From contig NZ_JACEMU010000004.1 of assembly GCF_013868135.1 (NCBI RefSeq), positions 1,488,001-1,552,000 on the forward strand: DNA of 64,000 nucleotides, in the 5' to 3' direction. The notes under the pieces are model-generated. The model did no database searches. It was not told the DNA's origin and saw only the letters and a list, made by a program, of their open reading frames with translations. Position numbers and translations under genes: made by a program. The first letter of the stretch is position 1; every line of letters starts with the position of its first letter. This document shows positions 16,592 through 26,869 of this stretch, piece after piece. Source of the stretch: Paracoccus sp. S1E-3. GTDB lineage: Bacteria; Pseudomonadota; Alphaproteobacteria; Rhodobacterales; Rhodobacteraceae.

Positions 16592-17097
16592 TCAGCGCGG
16601 CCGGACCTCCGCAACCGTCGTCACCTCGGTTTTTGCGCCGAGCGCATTCAGCGCAATCAGATGCACCGGAGCGATCAGGGCGGCGCGGAGATCGCCGATG
16701 ACCCGGACGCGGAACGGGTCGGCATCGCGCGACATGGCGGTGAAGACGACACAGTTCCGGGTCATCATCCCGCAGATCGGCAATACCTCGATGCAGTCCC
16801 GATGTTCCATCAGCGTAGCGCCCTGAAAGGCATCGGCGAAGCGCTTGATGACCACCGGCGCGTCCCACGCTGCCGTCAGCACCGCCGGACGGATTTCGGA
16901 CCCCACTCCGCCTTCTGTGAACAGGATCGATCCAGCGGGGGCCAGATGGCGGACCGGGATCACCCGGTCGCCTGCCTTCTGCACTTGCGCGATGGCGTCG
17001 AGAATGCGCGCCCCGGCCCCCTTAGGCCCCTACAGCGGCAGCAAGCCGCCGGGGAGCCAGTCGTTCGGATGCCGATCACCCCCAGCGCGCGGGTCAT
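16592..17097 (-). pseudogene. Isochorismatase/nicotinamidase-family cysteine hydrolase, broken
   Basis: Reading leftward from ATG 17097: MTRALGVIGI, then a one-base loss near 17066-17068 moves into the frame NDWLPGGLLPL (family motif NDF/W-x-PGG), which meets an in-frame TAG at 17030-17032. The same frame resumes with GPKGAGARILDAIAQVQKAG, then VIPVRHLAPAGS, KRFADAFQGATLMEHRD and the nucleophile segment ICGMMTRNCVVFTAMS, ending at 16592. Thus one frameshift and one nonsense codon interrupt an otherwise recognisable gene whose catalytic Cys and first Asp remain. Substrate (nicotinamide, isochorismate or other) cannot be told. Sequencing error is a less likely explanation because two separate lesions are needed. 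Confidence 0.75.
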
Positions 17098-17144
17098 CTG
17101 CGCTCTGCCTGGCAGCTGATCAGTCACCCTCCCCGGCGCCGAGC

Positions 17145-17178
17145 GAAAAGGGCCGGCCCGGTTCATCCGGCCGGCCCT
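17145..17178 (-). terminator. Terminator of the aldehyde dehydrogenase gene
   Basis: A 10-bp perfect stem (AGGGCCGGCC / GGCCGGCCCT) with a 10-base loop; read on the minus strand it is followed by TTTTC. It begins 18 bases after the dehydrogenase stop. Confidence 0.75.
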
Positions 17179-17195
17179 GATGCACAATGGCCCGG

Positions 17196-18647
17196 TCAGG
17201 CCTTGCTGTCCCAGCCGCTGATGGCCTTGGAATCCATGAATTCCTCGATCCCCCAGATACCGCCTTCGCGGGCGCGTCCCGACCGGCCGACCCCACCGAA
17301 AAAGGCGCCGGGGCCGCGGCTTTCGCCGTTCATTTCCACCATGCCCGACCGCAGCCGGCGCGACAGCCGGTTGCGGCGGTCGCCATCCTCGCTCTGGACA
17401 TAGTTGGTCAGGCCGTAGGCGGTGTCATTGGCGATGCGGATCGCGTCCTCCTCGGTATCGAAGGGGATGATCGACAGCACCGGGCCGAAGATCTCGGTCT
17501 GGGCGATGGTCATGTCATTGCTCACATCGGCAAAGACCGTAGGCCGCACGAAATAGCCGCGATTGACCCCTTCGGGCAGGCCGGGACCGCCGGCGACAAG
17601 GCGCGCGCCCTCGGCGATGCCTTTTTCGATCAGGCCCTGGATCTGGTCCCATTGCCGCTTCGAGACCACCGGACCGATATGGCGGCCGGGTTCATGCGCG
17701 CTGGCGACGGCGGTTTTCTCGGCCACCTCCTTCGCGGTTTCGACGGCGCGGTCATAGATCTCGCGCTGCACCAGCATCCGGGTCGGTGCATTGCAGCTTT
17801 GCCCCGAATTATAGAAGACATGCCGCGCGCCGCGCACCACAGCCTTTTCATCGGCATCGGCAAAGATCAGATTGGCCCCCTTGCCGCCCAGTTCCAGCGC
17901 GACCTTCTTCAGACCATCGGCCGCAGCGCGCGAAATCGCGATGCCGGCGCGGGTCGAGCCGGTGAAGCTGATCATCTCGACATCCGGGTGCACGGTCAGC
18001 TGCGTGCCCACCCCCTCGCCATCCCCGTTCACCAGGTTGAAGACGCCCGGCGGCAGCCCCGCCTCGTCCACGATTTCCGCGAAGACCATCGACGACAGCG
18101 GCGCGATTTCCGAGGGCTTCAGCACCATGGTATCGCCCGCCAGCAGCGCCGGAATCACCTTCAGCGTGACCTGATTCATCGGCCAGTTCCATGGCGTGAT
18201 CAGCGCCACCACACCGATCGGCTCCCACGAGATCATGGTGTTGGGGGCATGCGCACCCAGCGGACGGACGAATTCGAAATCCTTGAAGGCGCGGATGAAG
18301 TTCTTGGTGTGATAGGTGCCCGATTCCACCTGATCGGCGGCGGACATGTCGGACGGCGCGCCCATTTCATGGGTGATGGCCCAGGCCATGTCGGCGGCGC
18401 GGCGCTGATAAATCTCCAGGATCTTCTCTACATAGGCTAGGCGTTCGGCCGGCGGCGTCTCCGACCAGGCCGGGAAGGCCCGCTTGGCGGCGGCAACCGC
18501 CGCATCGGTATCCGCCTGCCCACCGAGCGAGATCATCGCCACCGGGTCCTCGGTCGAGGGGTCGATCACCTCGAAATCATGAGGGGCGGCGGGGGCGACC
18601 CACTTGCCGTCGATGTAGAAATTGCGTTTGTCCAGAAGCTCGGTCAT
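17196..18647 (-). CDS. NAD(P)-dependent aldehyde dehydrogenase
   Basis: Oxidises an aldehyde to its acid. The 483-residue protein is full length for the family: ITPWNWPMNQ (cofactor site), LKPSEIAPLS, FTGSTRAG, the general base in LELGGKGANLIF and the catalytic Cys in YNSGQSCNAPTRML, then EIFGPVLSIIPF. It most resembles the broad-specificity DhaS/GabD-type branch; substrate is not deducible. The C-terminal GVGRSGRAREGGIWGIEEFM is typical. A short CGACC/GGTCG inverted repeat stands 18 bases before the start, possibly an operator. Divergent from the peroxiredoxin gene. Confidence 0.93.
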   Translation of the reverse strand: MTELLDKRNFYIDGKWVAPAAPHDFEVIDPSTEDPVAMISLGGQADTDAAVAAAKRAFPAWSETPPAERLAYVEKILEIYQRRAADMAWAITHEMGAPSDMSAADQVESGTYHTKNFIRAFKDFEFVRPLGAHAPNTMISWEPIGVVALITPWNWPMNQVTLKVIPALLAGDTMVLKPSEIAPLSSMVFAEIVDEAGLPPGVFNLVNGDGEGVGTQLTVHPDVEMISFTGSTRAGIAISRAAADGLKKVALELGGKGANLIFADADEKAVVRGARHVFYNSGQSCNAPTRMLVQREIYDRAVETAKEVAEKTAVASAHEPGRHIGPVVSKRQWDQIQGLIEKGIAEGARLVAGGPGLPEGVNRGYFVRPTVFADVSNDMTIAQTEIFGPVLSIIPFDTEEDAIRIANDTAYGLTNYVQSEDGDRRNRLSRRLRSGMVEMNGESRGPGAFFGGVGRSGRAREGGIWGIEEFMDSKAISGWDSKA

Positions 18648-18664
18648 GGGACCCTCCTATTCAT

Positions 18665-18678
18665 CGACCGAATGGTCG
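18665..18678. promoter_or_regulatory. Inverted repeat in the dehydrogenase/peroxiredoxin divergent region
   Basis: CGACC-GAAT-GGTCG, 5-bp arms with a 4-base spacer. The form resembles sites bound by TetR-type repressors, but no regulator is encoded next to it and no match was computed. Confidence 0.3.
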
Positions 18679-18783
18679 CATTTACACCGCCACGGCGCAA
18701 GAAGCCTGCGTGGAGGATTTGGGCTTGGAACTTTGCCCATGCCCGATATGGTGCCCCCCGGAGTTAACCCGAAAGGAAACCCG

Positions 18784-19446
18784 ATGGGACTGCGCATCAA
18801 CGATATTGCCCCCGATTTCACCGCGGAATCCACCGAAGGCTCGATCAGCTTCCACGACTGGGCCGGTGACAGTTACGTGATCGTCTTCTCGCATCCGCGC
18901 GACTTCACCCCTGTCTGCACCACCGAATTCGGCGCCGTCGCCCAGTTGGCCCCGGAATTCGAGAAGCGCGGCACCAAGGTCATCGGCGTCTCGGTCGACT
19001 CGGTCGCGGACCACGCCAAATGGAAACGCGACATCGAAGCCGTCGCCGGCGTCCCGGCGAATTTCGCCATCATCGACGACTCCGAACTGACCGTTGCCAA
19101 AGCCTATGACATGCTGCCGGCCGATTACTATCTGCCGACCGAAGGACGCACGCCCGCCCATTCGGCCACGGTACGCACCGTCTTCATCATCGGGCCCGAC
19201 AAGAAGGTCCGTCTGACCATGACTTATCCGATGTCGGTCGGCCGCAACTTCGCCGAGATCCTGCGCGCGCTGGATGCGGTGCAGGAAACCGATGGCGTGC
19301 CGCTGGCCACGCCCGCCAACTGGGTGCCCGGCGAGGACGTGATCGTGGCACTGTCGCTGGACGACGCGGCGGCCGAGGCGAAATACGGCAAGCTGGACAA
19401 GAAGCTGCCCTATCTGCGCTTCGCCAAGGATCCGAACCACGGCTGA
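18784..19446 (+). CDS. 1-Cys peroxiredoxin (Prx6-type)
   Basis: Reduces hydrogen and alkyl peroxides using a single peroxidatic Cys. The 220-residue protein has the motif HPRDFTPVCTTEFG with Cys 45, preceded by FHDWAGDSYVIVFS, then GVSVDSVADHAKW and the Prx6-type long C-terminal domain with TYPMSVGRNFAEILRALDA and LATPANWVPGEDVI. ATG 18784 has GAAAGGAAA just before it; the open frame extends upstream without a site. It stands alone with its own terminator. Confidence 0.95.
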   Translation: MGLRINDIAPDFTAESTEGSISFHDWAGDSYVIVFSHPRDFTPVCTTEFGAVAQLAPEFEKRGTKVIGVSVDSVADHAKWKRDIEAVAGVPANFAIIDDSELTVAKAYDMLPADYYLPTEGRTPAHSATVRTVFIIGPDKKVRLTMTYPMSVGRNFAEILRALDAVQETDGVPLATPANWVPGEDVIVALSLDDAAAEAKYGKLDKKLPYLRFAKDPNHG

Positions 19447-19456
19447 GGCCATTGCG

Positions 19457-19483
19457 AAGGCCGCGCCGAGGCGCGGCCTTTTC
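19457..19483 (+). terminator. Peroxiredoxin terminator
   Basis: AAGGCCGCGCC-GAG-GCGCGGCCTTTT, a perfect stem followed by TTTT. Confidence 0.85.
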
Positions 19484-19597
19484 CGGTCAGCACGCTGGCT
19501 GTCATTCCTTCGGCAGGGCAAGGAACGCCCGGCAGTTACCGGGCTTTCCGCCGTGGGCCGGTATTTCGGATCGGCGGCCCGCCGGCGCATGCGGCCA

Positions 19598-20779
19598 TTA
19601 TCGCCAGCCGACCAGCGGTTTGCCGTTTCGCAACAGCCGCTCCTTCAGCTTGTTGGCAGCGCGGGCGCGCACGAAGGGGCGCGCGGGCACTTGGCCGCCA
19701 TAGGGATCCGTGGCGAGTTCGGGGAACAGCGTCAACACCTCGCGCCGCGCCTCGGGGTCGAGCGCTTTCATCGCCTCGGGGCCGGTATACATGCTTTCCG
19801 TCGCGGCGCCATTCGCCAGCACGATCTCGTGACGGTCGAACATGAAATGCCAATAGGTCACCTCTTTGAGGTCTTCCGCGACCTCGATGCCCTCGCAGCC
19901 CAGAAGGTGCTTGGCGGCGACCAGAACCTCGACCTCGCCGAACATTCGTTCCGCCACGACCGAGCGCACCAGAATCCGATGCTGCGGGGAAACCACCAGA
20001 TCCTGCCAAGGCTGGTTGCGGCCCAATGCAGCCTGACTGATGCGTATCGGTCGCAACTGCGGACGCCATTGCAGTTCCTCGCGCGTCACGTCGCGCGAAC
20101 CGATCCAACGGATGGGCCGGACGCCTCTGTCCAGCGTGTTGATCAGGCTTCCGACTTTCAGCTTCTCTACCGGAGCGTGACCCGAAGCGGTCTCGATCAG
20201 CGTACCCGGCGTGAAGCAGATCACGGTCCCGACGATGCTCGAATCGTGATAGATGAGGTTGTCGCCCCCCGCGAGATCGTCGCGGACCAACGAGTCGATG
20301 CGGATCCAATCGATGCGTCCAAGATTGTCGAGCGCGGTCTGCGACAGACCGCCATCCTTGGTCGGATAAAGATAGACGTCACCATTATCGAACTGGAACA
20401 GGCCGACGGTTTCGTATTTCGTCTGCGTGACGTTGTTCAGCGTATAGGTGATCTCGATCCTGACGCTGATGACCGCATCAATCCTGATCTGCGCGTTCTG
20501 ATCGTCGGTGAAGTAATCGGCGTTGAAATAGTCATCCACTTTGGTGTCGTTGGTCGCCGTAATGTCGTCGTCACCAAAGCTCTCCGCCTGGAGCATGCGC
20601 ATCCGCGGATTGTAGTTCGGATCGGTGCCGAACCGGACATCGTTGATATCCTGAACCCATTGCGCCGCGTTTTCGGCCACGTTGTCGCCGCTTCTGGGTG
20701 CTGACGCGTCCAGCCGGGTGCTGAAGTTGCCTAGAAACAGGGCTGTTACCTGCTTAGGCTCACCAGCCACATCTGCCAT
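19598..20779 (-). CDS. Hint (hedgehog/intein) domain-containing protein
   Basis: A 393-residue protein of the alphaproteobacterial Hint family. The N-terminal ~185 residues are a domain of unknown function rich in beta structure. The Hint domain runs from ~190 to the end: CFTPGTLIETASGHAPVEKL with the splice-type Cys, LDRGVRPIRWIGSRDVTREE, the B-block His in VVSPQHRILV, and HFMFDRHEIVLANGAATESM. Such proteins are usually thought to be secreted or autoprocessed; no cleavable signal peptide is seen, so export would need another route (type I is inferred in relatives). ATG 20779 has GGGAGAAG upstream. It is surrounded by intergenic DNA on both sides. Confidence 0.85.
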   Translation of the reverse strand: MADVAGEPKQVTALFLGNFSTRLDASAPRSGDNVAENAAQWVQDINDVRFGTDPNYNPRMRMLQAESFGDDDITATNDTKVDDYFNADYFTDDQNAQIRIDAVISVRIEITYTLNNVTQTKYETVGLFQFDNGDVYLYPTKDGGLSQTALDNLGRIDWIRIDSLVRDDLAGGDNLIYHDSSIVGTVICFTPGTLIETASGHAPVEKLKVGSLINTLDRGVRPIRWIGSRDVTREELQWRPQLRPIRISQAALGRNQPWQDLVVSPQHRILVRSVVAERMFGEVEVLVAAKHLLGCEGIEVAEDLKEVTYWHFMFDRHEIVLANGAATESMYTGPEAMKALDPEARREVLTLFPELATDPYGGQVPARPFVRARAANKLKERLLRNGKPLVGWR

Positions 20780-21443
20780 GGCACTTCTCCCTTCCCCCAA
20801 AAATTGGCAAAAGGATTACTGAAGCTTTGATGATGTTAAGTGACTTATCTCAAGCGTCTTTATGACGAGAGGCACAACTGCGGGGATAACCCCAAATGCT
20901 CGCGTCGCGACAGCGCAGTGCAAGAGCGCCAATGCGGGTGAAATTGCATAGGATACCGCCGTCCCCTCAAAGAGATGGAGGACATCCAAAAAAGATCAGA
21001 GACCTGCCCAGACTTGCGTGTCCTTCGCGGGGCAGGACCCTCTTTCAAGACCACATTTGTTATAGAGCATGAATGGTGGACCTGTTATAGCACATCTCTG
21101 GTAAATAGATGCAGTTTTTCACTCACACCCAGATAAAAAGCCGGTTACCGCCCGATAGCGTGGGACGACCGGCCTCCTTCAGCCGACAAGTCCGGGACAA
21201 TATTCGGCCAGGCGCCTGAAGACGTTTGACCTGCGCAAGACCTGTGCCTGCAGGCCGCAGCGGCCGAGGCGACATATGTCAGGCGGAACAGGAACCTGCG
21301 CGATCAGCGCTGCGCCAATACCCCGCCTCGGGGCCGATCCCGCCCGAATGCCGATTCTGCGGCCGCGCCTTTTTCATGGCGCGCTTGACAGCAGGGGTGA
21401 TCCCTTGCCTTGCTGGGGCATTACCATTCGCAAGGATTTCATC
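20780..21443. other. 664-base region without a recognised gene
   Basis: No convincing coding frame. It is locally AT-richer than its surroundings (20800-21130). It contains two direct copies of a TGTTATAG-containing motif (TTGTTATAGAGCAT at 21057-21070 and CTGTTATAGCACAT at 21082-21095, 25 bases apart), which may be a promoter or operator element. It must hold the promoter of the Hint gene (left) and of the gene at 21444 (right). Confidence 0.4.
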
Positions 21444-22160
21444 ATGCTCAGCGACAAGGATATCGACAGTATCTGGGTCATCCCGCCCGACCGGGCGCTG
21501 GATATCCTGCCGGCGCTGCTGACCGCAGCATCGCCCGCCGAGATCTGGACTGCGACGCTGCGCTACCGCACCGAATATGCCGACGGGATCGAGGCGCGGC
21601 TGGACCGCGAGATGGACGAGATGGGACCGGCCCCCGATGACATCGACATGAATGACAGGCTGCGCCGGGACATGCGCGCGACCGCCATGGATCGTGCGGT
21701 GGAATCCTGGGACGGCCTGACCGGGCTGGCCGGACGCCGCGAAACACCCGATGACGAGCGCCAGCCGCTGTGTTTCGGAATGCCCCTGATCGAGACCTGG
21801 CCTGTCCCTGACCTCGCGCTGGAACCCGACCAGGTCTATGCCGAGACGAGCCGCATGCAGGACGAGATCGGCGCCCTCATCAGCGCCCATCGCGGCATCG
21901 GGCCGCGCCGGATCACGCTGCCGGACGCGGCTTTGAGTTTTTACGACGACGAGGACTGGACCGATACGCAGGCCCTGCTGGCCGAGATCGCCAAGCTGAC
22001 CGCCTATTGGCCGCCCGCAAAGGGGCTGCCCGGCCTGGCGCTTGCCCAAAGTCAGGAACACGCGGCCGAGCCGATCGCGATCCTGATCTACGCCCATACC
22101 GACACGGGCCATGAGGCGCTTTCGCGGATCGTGGCCGGGGCCGGCGGCCGGATCGACTAG
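21444..22160 (+). CDS. Hypothetical protein, acidic, 238 residues
   Basis: Starts MLSDKDIDSIWVIPPDRALD. The product is soluble and acidic with no signal peptide, membrane segment or motif that I recognise. Segments such as DRALDILPALLTAASPAEIW and EIAKLTAYWPPAKG suggest a mostly helical fold. ATG 21444 with CAAGGA nine bases before it is preferred over longer in-frame starts from 21276, whose composition is not protein-like. Codon use matches its neighbours, so recent transfer is not indicated. Confidence 0.65.
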   Translation: MLSDKDIDSIWVIPPDRALDILPALLTAASPAEIWTATLRYRTEYADGIEARLDREMDEMGPAPDDIDMNDRLRRDMRATAMDRAVESWDGLTGLAGRRETPDDERQPLCFGMPLIETWPVPDLALEPDQVYAETSRMQDEIGALISAHRGIGPRRITLPDAALSFYDDEDWTDTQALLAEIAKLTAYWPPAKGLPGLALAQSQEHAAEPIAILIYAHTDTGHEALSRIVAGAGGRID

Positions 22161-22252
22161 AAAGCGCCCCGGTCGCAACGGCTCGTCCACGGACCCGGCC
22201 GGCTGGCGCGCCTGTCGGTCAGGATGCGCGGCCCGATACGCCGCGCCCGCCG

Positions 22253-23044
22253 TCACATGATCCCGGCGGCCCGCGCCCGCGCGACACGGGCGCCCAGAAA
22301 ACTGTGCGCGGGGATCTCGCCACAATAGCGGCGGGCCAGCACCTTCTGCACGTTCGACGCGCTCAAGTGAACGCCATAGGTGGCGGGACCGAAATCGGCA
22401 TCGCTCGGCGCGCCGGGCGCGACAAATCTTTCGCAATCCGTGGGAAGGATCGGGTAAAACGTCTCGATTGGCAGGGCGTATTTTATCTCGTCGTGCCGCC
22501 GCAGATAGGCCGACAGCGCCCGCGGTCCGGTGCTGCCCCAGGGCCATGCCTCGATCGGAACGCCGCGACCCAGCGTTCCGATCTGATATTTCAGCCGCCG
22601 CAGCCCGGTGATATGGGGCGCGATCCCCCGCATTCCCGGCCTGAAGCACTTCAGGTCCGCCAGCGCGGGCGAGCTGTGCGGCATGCGCAGCACGGCGCAA
22701 TTGACGCGCTCGGCGCTTTCATGGGCATAGATCCGGTCACCGGTGAAATCGAACGGCCGCAGCGCGATGATGTCGAGATCGACCCAGACGCTGTCGGTCC
22801 GGTCCATCAGCGCATAGCGGAAGAAGTTGGAATGGAGCGATGGACTGCCTTCACGGCGGGAACAGGCGACCTGACCGCAGGACAGGATCTCATTGGCGTC
22901 GCGCCCCTCGACCCCCTGCGGCAGACCGGCCAGCAGCGCATAGCTGTAGACCGTCAGGCGATGCCCATGGCGCAGAAACGAGGCGATGCTCGCGTATTCG
23001 ATCGGGCCGAGGCGGCCCACCCACAAGGTCGCGAGGTCGCGCAA
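22253..23044 (-). CDS. Glycosyltransferase with DXD motif (GT32/alpha-1,4-type)
   Basis: A 263-residue protein starting (TTG) RDLATLWVGRLGPIEYASIA, then SFLRHGHRLTVYSYALLAG. The DXD nucleotide-sugar site is DSVWVDLDIIALRPFDF (residues ~84-99), preceded by HSNFFRYALMDRT. This N-terminal pattern is that of capsule and LPS-associated glycosyltransferases with a Gly-transf sugar-binding (DXD) domain. The frame is blocked by a TAA just upstream and has no ATG at its head, so TTG 23044 is the best start. Divergent from another glycosyltransferase at 23294, suggesting surface-polysaccharide work; the acceptor is unknown. Confidence 0.75.
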   Translation of the reverse strand: MRDLATLWVGRLGPIEYASIASFLRHGHRLTVYSYALLAGLPQGVEGRDANEILSCGQVACSRREGSPSLHSNFFRYALMDRTDSVWVDLDIIALRPFDFTGDRIYAHESAERVNCAVLRMPHSSPALADLKCFRPGMRGIAPHITGLRRLKYQIGTLGRGVPIEAWPWGSTGPRALSAYLRRHDEIKYALPIETFYPILPTDCERFVAPGAPSDADFGPATYGVHLSASNVQKVLARRYCGEIPAHSFLGARVARARAAGIM

Positions 23045-23293
23045 GACAGCAATCCATTACGTCGGAAAAGGTCCGCCGGATAACAGTGATGCACCCGCCC
23101 GATGAACAAGACAAGCGGGCTGTGGGGGGCCACGCCCATCGGAGGCCACTGCGCACAGCCGTGCAACTTGTCGTGTTAGGACAGGATGTCGCACGGTCCA
23201 GGGCTTGCCCTGCAGGTCAGAGCCGCTATCAGGGCGCGCCGGGTCGCTGCCGGCCCAAGTCCGACCCGCCACTATACCGCTCGAAAGCCCGCC

Positions 23294-24178
23294 ATGCCCC
23301 GCCCGACGATCGTCACCCTGTCGACCATACCGCCGCGCTTCGGCCTGCTGGCGCCGACCCTGAACAGCCTGCTGGCGCAGAAGCTTCCGGTGCAGGAGAT
23401 CCGGCTGTATATCCCGCAGCGCTATCGCCGTTTCCGGGATTGGGACGGCACCCTGCCCGAGGTGCCTGCCGGCATCACCATCTGCCGCTGTCCCGACGAT
23501 CTGGGCCCCGCCACCAAGGTGCTGCCGGCGACTCGGGACCTGGTCGGTCAGGATGTCGACATCCTGTTCTGCGATGATGACAAGCTTTACGATCCGTGCT
23601 GGCACCGCCGCTTCAAGGCCGCGCGTGCGGCCCGCCCCGATGCCTGCATCGTCGAGGCCGGCGACAACCTGCCCGATATCTGCGACAGCACCCGCGCGCC
23701 CGACCGGCTGCCGCGCGCGAAACGTTGGACCCGCAAGCCGCTGTCCTACCGACTGAAGCGGATATTGTCGCTGTTCACCATCAAATCGCCCATGTATGCC
23801 AATAGCGGCTATATCGACGTGCTGGCGGGCCATGCCGGGGTAATGGTCCGCCCAGAATGGTTCGACGATGCCGCCTGGGCCATTCCCGACATCGTCTGGA
23901 CCGTGGACGACCCTTGGCTGTCGGGTCATCTGGAACGCAAGGGCATTCCGATCTGGCTGATGGCAGAGGTCCGGCGGATGCGGTGCTCGGGCGCAGGGGC
24001 GGTCGATGCGCTGCAGGATCTGGTCGAACAGGACCATGGCCGCGTCAGGGCCGATATCGCCGCCATCGATTACATGCGCCGCACTTACAACCTGTGGACA
24101 CCACGCGGCCAGACCGCACCGCCGGCGCCCTGGATGACAGAAACCATGCGCGAGATTGCCCGCCGCGCGCAGTCCTGA
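23294..24178 (+). CDS. Glycosyltransferase family 2-like protein
   Basis: 294 residues: MPRPTIVTLSTIPPRFGLLA, then TLNSLLAQKLPVQEIRLYIP, the acidic nucleotide-sugar motif DILFCDDDKLYDP (residues ~94-104) and a distal acidic patch WTVDDPWLSGHLERKGIPIW that would hold the catalytic base. The order is that of the GT-A superfamily, resembling bacterial proteins annotated as glycosyltransferase family A/2. No membrane segment. ATG 23294 begins at the first beta strand; the upstream frame to 23186 is low quality. Divergent from the DXD glycosyltransferase across 249 bases. Confidence 0.75.
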   Translation: MPRPTIVTLSTIPPRFGLLAPTLNSLLAQKLPVQEIRLYIPQRYRRFRDWDGTLPEVPAGITICRCPDDLGPATKVLPATRDLVGQDVDILFCDDDKLYDPCWHRRFKAARAARPDACIVEAGDNLPDICDSTRAPDRLPRAKRWTRKPLSYRLKRILSLFTIKSPMYANSGYIDVLAGHAGVMVRPEWFDDAAWAIPDIVWTVDDPWLSGHLERKGIPIWLMAEVRRMRCSGAGAVDALQDLVEQDHGRVRADIAAIDYMRRTYNLWTPRGQTAPPAPWMTETMREIARRAQS

Positions 24179-24183
24179 AACGA

Positions 24184-24211
24184 AAAATGCCCCGCAGTCG
24201 CGGGGCATTTC
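24184..24211. terminator. Convergent terminator between glycosyltransferase and pnp
   Basis: AAATGCCCCGC-AGTC-GCGGGGCATTT, an 11-bp perfect stem with A- and T-rich flanks, able to work in both directions. Confidence 0.85.
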
Positions 24212-24233
24212 GCTTTGAGAGAAGGCAGGCCGA

Positions 24234-26375
<2,142 letters not shown>

Positions 26376-26729
26376 CGTGTTTCCTCTGGGCGCGTGCCAG
26401 CCCTCCGGCCGCGCCGTGTTGTGATGCGGCCCCATTGCCGCCGCCCCGATCCTTTGCGTTGCCCCGGAGCCGGGCTTCACGTCACAGATTGGGGGGCCAT
26501 ACAGGAAATCAAGGGGTTTGGGAAGGGAAAGCTCGGCTCCTGGGCCGGAGCGGCGGTGCGCGGCGGTATCGGCCCGGCCCCGTGGCAGCATCCGGAAATG
26601 CGGGCACCGCATCAGCGTCCGTATGCCGGATACCGGCCCCGCTGGCAGCGGGCGTTTCACGAACACCCGCGGGTTCACAGGCGCGGGCGATGCCGAGGCG
26701 CTGCATGGCGCGCCCCCTTCTGTGTCAAA

Positions 26730-26773
26730 GCCGACGGGCGGGCGCCCTTATGGATCGCCCGCCCGTCGGCCTT
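26730..26773 (-). terminator. Long hairpin between phoA and pnp
   Basis: A 15-bp perfect stem (GCCGACGGGCGGGCG / CGCCCGCCCGTCGGC) around an 11-base loop, about 100 bases after phoA on the minus strand, followed there by CTTTG. Probably part of the transcription end for phoA. The remainder of 26376-26869 shows no coding frame I can support; the pnp promoter should lie in its left part. Confidence 0.55.
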
Positions 26774-26832
26774 GATGTGGAAAGCTGCCTCTGCCCGGCT
26801 GCAACGACCGATTCAGACGCTTCCAAAGAGAT

Positions 26833-26856
26833 GGCGGGACGCAGCCGCGTCCCGCC
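26833..26856 (-). terminator. Hairpin just after phoA
   Basis: GGCGGGACGC / GCGTCCCGCC with a 4-base loop, 14 bases past the phoA stop; no U-run follows. Confidence 0.5.
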
Positions 26857-26869
26857 TGCCTCCGGCGGC

